Part shown: positions 58,401-64,000 of the stretch, piece by piece
Layout: each line of letters starts with the position of its first letter
Numbering within the stretch: position 1 is the first letter of the stretch
Assembly: GCA_036924285.1 (NCBI GenBank)
Contig: JAYKYS010000009.1
Span: 14,756,001 to 14,820,000 of the forward strand
DNA length: 64,000 nucleotides
Reading direction: 5' to 3'
Source: Asterella californica
Taxonomy: Eukaryota; Streptophyta; Marchantiopsida; Marchantiales; Aytoniaceae
Made by a program: the position numbers and the translations under genes
The notes under the pieces: model-generated
Database searches by the model: none
Told to the model about the DNA's origin: nothing
The model's input: only the letters and a program-made list of their open reading frames with translations

Positions 58401-58807
58401 ACTATGTGCTAGCAGTGTCGACGAACAAGGAAAAGAGCTCCTCTTCTTCTGAAATAGACCAGAGCTGTCACCTCATTGCTGTTTCTCGTTTAGACCCGTG
58501 CACCTTGAATTATTTCTTTTAGGTAGCTGCATGTTGGTTATAATTGTTGCAGAGACTGAGCTGTGTTTTGCGCATTCATACAGCTCGGAGGTGTGTGGGT
58601 GGAAGTTTGATTGGAGGAATCCGAGAAACTCAAGAGATGCTTGATTTTTGCGCCAGGCATCATATTTTCTGCAAAATCGAGAAGATACCCATAACCTATG
58701 TGAATGAAGCCATGGTCAGATTGGTCAATTCAGATGTGAAGTATCGTTTCGTAATCGATGTTGCAGGCTCCACCCCACCTGAGTTCAGACCCTTAGATCA
58801 TTTCTAA
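55465..58807 (+). CDS. CAD: Cinnamyl-alcohol-dehydrogenase-like zinc alcohol dehydrogenase (6 exons, 368 aa)
   Basis: Expected to reduce (hydroxy)cinnamaldehydes to alcohols with NADPH in the cytosol, as in monolignol-type phenylpropanoid metabolism; true substrate is unproven. Exons: 55465-55550, 56005-56124, 56311-56547, 57106-57391, 58185-58338, 58584-58807; all introns GT-AG, total 1,107 bp with TAA stop. Catalytic zinc ligands are Cys46 (GICHTD), His70 (GHEVVG) and Cys167 (LLCAG). Structural zinc ligands are Cys101, 104, 107 and 115 (SCGQCGQC...YC). Rossmann motif [17 protein letters not shown] is at ~192, and the Ser-rich STS after the second strand (~215) suits NADP(H). The C-terminus has [16 protein letters not shown] and [10 protein letters not shown]. 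Length matches the family (355-370 aa). The N-terminus [20 protein letters not shown] supports the chosen start. No lesions are seen. A sinapyl/mannitol dehydrogenase-like CAD relative is an alternative. Confidence 0.93.
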
Positions 58808-59859
58808 TGCTGCACAGCTCTGTCCAGGTTATAGATGTTCAGATGGTGTGCTCCATCTGTATCGGGTGCTATATGTTCTATAGGGTAACCTGCCCCCGAC
58901 ACGAATAATCAGATGTCCTTTTTCAGTCCTTATGAGTACAAGGGTTCAATCAATCCACGTAAGGAACTACAGTTGTTGCAATGTTGGATTTCAGTGTAAC
59001 TAAAATTTACGTGGTAGTCAGACAAACACTTCGTACAACAGAAACTCTGGTCATAGTTAGGCAAGGATTGAGGAAGCAGGAACAATCTAATCTAACAGAT
59101 GTGTGTATATATGTGTACATTTATATAGCAGGTATATACCCTATGACAAATTGAATTGCAACCAGCCACGCCAGCAAATTGCATAGTGTAGTCAGTGAAT
59201 TTGACTTTAGAGCCTGCGTTCTTGAACTGTACGCGCAAAAGTTGTGTCCGTGAGTCTATTAATTCTGCTGAAAATTCTTTGGACAAGCAACGTGACTGTG
59301 TTGTCTGAAGTGGTGTCCTGATGACTGCGTTGGGTATCGCGTGGACCGAATGTAGTAAAAGTTAGTAGCAGGTATGCAAATTGATCCACTCTGTTTAAGG
59401 CGACTGCACGGATTAGGAATAGCAGTTCGATGGGCGAAGGGATAACTCGTCTTACAGTTTGCCACTGAAGCAGCATGAGAACCAAAGACTGCCTCCATGG
59501 TTTCCATATAACAGATCTTGCCCGACCTAGCAGCTGTCAAGATGAGTTTTCGACTGCAATAGTACCTTGAAGGGTCCAACCATTCAGGTAACACGGCTCG
59601 GTAGCAATTAAGCAGCAGGTACTATAGATTCGCCGCCTTAGAACGTTCACTCTCATCTTTTCAAACGTGTTTTTAACGTGTTTTTAACATTCACCTTCCG
59701 AAACTGGATGCCATCATTTGTTAGTGAGGAGAAACAGATTATTTCTCCTTGTTGGTGACAGGTTACTGTCATGCTAGCAAGTATGTCCTGACGAGTGAGA
59801 GTCCAATAGACCCCGTATGAAACTATAGGGATAAAACACGAGGCCAAAGCTTATACCCA
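58808..59859. other. Intergenic, downstream of the CAD-like gene
   Basis: No domain, LTR or RNA gene is recognisable. The minus-strand ORFs at 59.09-59.85 kb are short, overlap each other and read as chance ORFs. The first few hundred bases are presumably the CAD 3' UTR. Confidence 0.5.
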
Positions 59860-60069
59860 AAAGACCTTGATCGACGCAAGACTCGGTATCACTCTTCAAT
59901 GAACCCCATTCACCTGGATGTGGAATCCGGAAACCTTTTGCTAGACAACAATCTGAACTTAAACAAGGCTGCTCATTTCGGAATCTCTAAACTCACTCCC
60001 CCTACTGGTGCTATTCACATCATGTACTGTGATGCATTTAGAGCAACGGCTGCAGCCAAAACGTTTTAA
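59860..60069 (+). pseudogene. Protein-kinase catalytic-loop relic (receptor-like kinase type)
   Basis: A plus-strand frame reads HLDVESGNLLLDNNLNLNKA then HFGISKL, and ends at TAA 60,067-60,069. This follows the pattern HRDVKSxNILLD...DFGxSKL of plant receptor-like kinases. HRD has become HLD (59,911-59,919), with the catalytic Asp kept. DFG has become HFG, losing the Mg-binding Asp. The lobes on either side are missing, so it is a decayed fragment. Family assignment below kinase level is not possible. Confidence 0.6.
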
Positions 60070-60499
60070 TACTTTGTCACTCCACTTCATACGTACCAAA
60101 AATTTTATTGAGCATCCTTATTCACCATTGACACATAACCAGATTAAGGATGGAATTTTGTTCTATATGGAACACACATAATAAACATACGGAAAGTTTT
60201 TCCTCACAGTTTCTGGTGCAGAGTGCTCCATAACTAGAAACTACAGTATCTAGTATCGGACAGAATATTTCAGTGCAGATTAAATCCATAAGGGACAAAA
60301 CGTAATTCAAAAGATAGGAGATGCTCATCAATATGAAGCTGAATAAGTAGAAAGTAACATTTATACAGTAAACTCACAGGATTACAGTCGAAAGTGACAC
60401 AGAGAGGAATTTATAGTGAAGTAACTAATTAGGTATAGCACAAGCTACGAGAGGAGTGATTCTCAGTCCTAAACTACTTCCCAAAGTGGAACTGAAAAG

Positions 60500-62450
60500 A
60501 GTGGATTTTTAGGACTGTGAAGCCACATCCATGATCGTGACTTGCGCAACATAAATATGAAAGAAATATAGAGATCGACGATTTTCCCAGAAGATCGAAT
60601 TATTCAACTATATTTTGAAAAATAACATTTAGAAATAATAAATTTATCTAAATAACATATAAAAGTCATAGTTTATCTACTACGATTGCATTTTGAAAGA
60701 TAACAATTTACAAATTACAAATTTATCTAAATAATTTATAAAAGTTATAATGATATATGAAATGTTTTGCCTGAGGAGGATGTTTTTTCCCTATAAAGGT
60801 ACTCCAAAATATAAAGGAGGCGAGACTGTATATTTCCAGAATTCTTTACGATACTAAATATGCACTGCTAAGAATAAGTGAATCTTGTGAAGAAGCATAT
60901 CCCAAAAGTAAAGTTGGTGAATAAATTTAATTTGATTTCTTCTTTCAAATATTTCAAACTTGGATGAAAAAATATTCACCAAAAGTATTTTTTGCATAAT
61001 AGTTAAATTTCTCAGTTCTCTGAAAGCGAACCCGCAACATGATCACTTCTGGTCATACTCAAGGTTTAACGAGTATAAGTGCATGAAAAAAGATATATAT
61101 TTTCATAATAGTGTTCTTAAGTCTTTAAAAAGATTTTTTTCGGATCCAAGAAATGCTACAATTTTTATCTAACATATCTCTATCAATATTAAGTAGTTTT
61201 GATTTGAGATGAATCATAATTTGTAAAGCTAATGAATATTATTAATTTAATTATTAATATTAATATTTTATTTTATTTTTTCAACTTTCAAGAGATGAAG
61301 ACTATTTTCTACATAACGGTTTAATTTCTCAGTTCTCTCAAGTCATTTGAAAGAGTTGAATGGAAAATCTTTTCAAGAATTTTTACTTCTTCATATAAAA
61401 AAAGTCTTATAATATTTTGATATATTGAAAAGAGAGTATATTTTATTACCTTTTGTGAAAATAATGCATTTTGTTGATTCTAAACACGCATGTGGTTTAC
61501 AAATATTACTAAAGTGGAATCTGCAAGCATGTATTTCATGTTTTGCACACCTCATGTACGTTTTTTCAATTTTTTTATATTAATTAATTTACATTTTGAT
61601 AAATAAATATCATAATAATAGCATAATAAAACACTTTGATAAAGTAATACATAAGGATATTAAGATGTTAAAAGATTCTATAAATAGCATTATAGTTCTC
61701 AATAGTATTTACATTACTTAACTTCCTATACTTCCAAACACAACTTCGACTCCTAATCATCTCTAGTGACAAGAGTTTAATCCTACATTGATGATGTGTT
61801 GGTGGTTAAATTTTTTGTCACACATTTTAAATTATTTTGGAAGATTCTGATATTGTTCATCCACTTTAGAGGATCATCTTTATCCATGCTATACACTTTT
61901 TATCCATGCTATACTTCAGCCACATGTAGGTGTATTTAGAGGGTGGGGTGTCCCACTTCCTTCATTGTAGACTCAATGTTAGGGTTCTCTGTCTTTGATC
62001 GTGATTCTAGCCGTTTGACCTAAATTGCGTATGTTAATTCATCTTTCATGTTGTGAAGGAATCTGTTCACAAAGACTTCAATTAAAAAATCTCTAATGAC
62101 TCTACAATATGTACTTTACTTCAAAGCAAGCTGCTACGTAAAAAATAGGAAATTCTTAGCTGAAGATTTATTCCTTTTTGGTAGCAAAATAGAATCTTCA
62201 CTTAACCCTGAGGTACATGAGGAGGAAAATGTTATTCATTTTTCTACTTTTATACCGATATTGGCCGTCTAACGTAAAAGTAAGCATCTAATACAATATT
62301 AAATATTGGAACATATTATACATAGGTAATTCAATCAATCCAATGTTCGATAATACACAAATTTACATAAATCAAAAGAGTTCTTATCTTCTTGCACTTG
62401 TTGTCTTACTGTTTGAACATTGGTAAAATAACTTTGAAGTTCTACGTCCC
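60500..62450. other. AT-rich non-coding block
   Basis: Strongly A/T-rich compared with the rest, with runs such as ATTATTAATTTAATTATTAAT near 61.24 kb. The only ORF of note (60,960-61,172) is low in information and unrecognised. It may be matrix-attachment-like or decayed mobile DNA bordering the Rep relic. Confidence 0.5.
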
Positions 62451-62496
62451 ATACAGTATTATTCTATAAGATCTAGAATTTAATAGTAATGTTCAA

Positions 62497-62971
62497 CTAG
62501 TAATAGTACAAATGTCGTCTATCTCGAAACATCTCTGTTGTTACATTCTTGCTCCTCGTACCAAGATGTAATTCATCTTCATCTTTAACACAATACCCAA
62601 CCATCTCCAGAAACGTATGAATATCATGATTTGTTAAACTCTTCACACAAACATCTGCACCCAAAAGGTCGAATGGACAAGTCATTTCATCCTAATGTAT
62701 GAGTAACTCGACTCTTGATATCACATAAGCTGTTAGCTTGCAAAATGATTACTACCTGAAAATGCAAATGAAACAATGTGTCACATCTTTCTACTGATAA
62801 CACTCCGCTGGTGCATTCTGTCTGATTCTGTCTGAAAAAATTGATCAGCTGGAAAAAGTAACGTAAATCGATGTCGACTTCGGGTTTATCAACTACGAGA
62901 GTGACCTCCGTCGTAACACTGTATAATGTTTTCTCCACTGCTTGTTTTGCTGCTTGGGCAGCTACAATCAA
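62497..62971 (-). pseudogene. HUH-endonuclease (Rep-type) relic, possibly a Replitron or other Rep-bearing element
   Basis: Two minus-strand ORFs in the same frame, separated by one stop (62,687-62,689), together carry Rep signatures. HLHFQ (62,756-62,770) fits the HUHUQ metal-binding motif II. Downstream, GYCVKDE (62,584-62,595 for YCVK) fits the YxxK nicking-tyrosine motif III. The spacing of about 55 residues between them is plausible. The sequence around YCVK (a Met-Val-Gly-Tyr lead and a following Lys-Asn-Val-Thr) recalls, from memory of the family, HUH proteins of eukaryotic Rep-type transposons. No helicase domain is visible. A CRESS-virus-derived copy is an alternative. Truncated and interrupted, so not functional as read. 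Confidence 0.5.
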
Positions 62972-63468
62972 TGGTTATTTCTGAGCATTAGATCGTGTCC
63001 ATGCTAAGCTACTTAGCCACATGAATGTCACTGCAAATTGGTACAGTTACATGAACGTAAAATCCACTATGACATGAAAATGTGATTGCAAAAACGTCTT
63101 ACCAGCATACATATTATGAACTAAAAAAAGGTTGAACTGAAAATTATAAGACTTTCAGTATGTGTTCATTTTGTTTAGAGTTCGTACATGGCCATCACAT
63201 ACACGAATTGAACGAAAGTGATACGATATCGTGTTTAACATATGCGGGTTAAACAAGAGATACAAGTCAATGTATCTTAATACCAAATGTATTTATATTT
63301 TGTGTTGTTCGTACAACTTCCAAGTCTACATTTTTGTTGTTACATGACTCATTATGGCTTACTCATTATACGCTAAATCAGATGAGGTATAAAATTTATT
63401 TCTCATCTATGTAACAATTTCAAGAACAAGTACATATAAACTTAACTAATGTTATTGTAAAGATTAGT

Positions 63469-63960
63469 TTATACTCTGATCTTGACACGTTTACCTGCCA
63501 CTGGTACCTTCAAGCTCGTTCCATCCAACTCTTGCATGGCGTAAGTTGCGTTGTCATGAATCTTCTTCATCACATACGGATCAAACCATCGCCTGGAAAA
63601 CTTCCGGAGTGCACTATGCTGGTTGTCTAGACTGTTGTCATAGACTAACACCCAATCACCTTCCTTAATTTCCTTAGGTCTCAAACGATGTCGCTGATCA
63701 AATCTGACCTTGTTCTTCAACCGTGCTTCTCGCAACTTATCCAAAGCAGCTTGGATATCCTCAGGTCTTCTCTCTAACTGCCTAATTCGAATTGCAAGAA
63801 GCTCTTCTCTAGTCAAATTGTCTTCCCAAGGTAACACACTCCATGTCAGAACGCGTTCTTCAGTCGGCATGCTAGGTTTCTGACCTGTGATGAGTTCCAC
63901 TGGCATATAATCTATCACCGAGCTATGCGTTGTTCGATCTACCCATAATGCAAATGGTAC
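63469..63960 (-). pseudogene. Gypsy integrase C-terminal fragment, family of the 22-28 kb element
   Basis: The minus strand reads FALWVDRTTHS, then ELITGQKPSMPTEE, LERRPEDIQAALDKL, LRPKEIKEGDWVLVYDNSLD and VPVAGKRVK, ending at 63,469. It matches the integrase at 22,264-23,172 segment by segment, with roughly two-thirds identical residues by eye. The match stops near 63,960. The last 40 bases do not continue it, so this copy is truncated just inside the window end. Confidence 0.85.
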
Positions 63961-64000
63961 TCTGACTAAGATATATTCTAGATCGGGTCAATCCAGTCCC

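Overview
The window is nuclear DNA of a land plant. Two intron-bearing plant genes with GT-AG introns can be rebuilt from it: a RAN1/HMA7-type copper-transporting ATPase on the minus strand and a cinnamyl-alcohol-dehydrogenase-like (CAD) gene on the plus strand. The rest is mostly nested, decayed Ty3/Gypsy LTR retrotransposons. Compact genes set in gypsy-rich DNA, with no recognisable angiosperm element, would suit a bryophyte or other seed-free plant. That placement is a weak inference.

Layout. 1-467 is the decayed end of an unknown ORF family that recurs at 19.3 kb. 700-2,212 is non-coding with repeated CTACAAA/TTTGTAG palindromes. 2,213-3,650 holds two abutting LTRs. 3,663-7,864 is an inverted-arm structure enclosing a 157-bp tandem array, a gag stub and an LTR with TGTCG/CGACA-type ends. 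9,364-16,005 is the ATPase gene (9 exons, 1,004 aa). 16,006-18,900 is its upstream region plus unexplained sequence. 19,236-29,643 is the unknown ORF, split by an 8,548-bp insertion. 29,644-32,750 is an LTR-like region with a TGGCGCC-type primer-binding site and a gag relic. 32,751-37,000 is the 3' half of a minus-strand gypsy element. 37.0-40.0 kb is unassigned. 40.0-53.75 kb is a minus-strand gypsy element split by a plus-strand chromovirus (44,516-52,528, 5-bp duplication AAAGG), which is itself split by a 1.84-kb solo LTR. 55,465-58,807 is the CAD-like gene (6 exons, 368 aa). 59.86-60.07 kb is a protein-kinase relic. 60.5-62.4 kb is AT-rich. 62.5-62.97 kb is a relic carrying HUH-endonuclease (Rep) motifs. 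63.47-64.0 kb is a gypsy integrase fragment.

The observations most worth following are: (1) the 20,881-29,428 insertion, which has 1,312-bp arms in inverted orientation, TGTCG...CGACA ends and a 4-bp duplication (ACGC), yet carries a gypsy gag-pol with a DDE integrase; removing it with one duplication copy restores the host reading frame; (2) arrays of canonical heat-shock elements in the chromovirus LTRs, and a shorter one in a second LTR family; (3) the HUHUQ plus YxxK Rep relic.

The two host genes look intact and unrelated in function: copper delivery to secretory-pathway cuproproteins, and NADPH-linked aldehyde reduction. No operon-like logic is expected. Nearly all mobile-element ORFs carry stops or frameshifts, so I treat them as pseudogenes. 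Boundaries were found by reading repeats by eye, not by alignment software.
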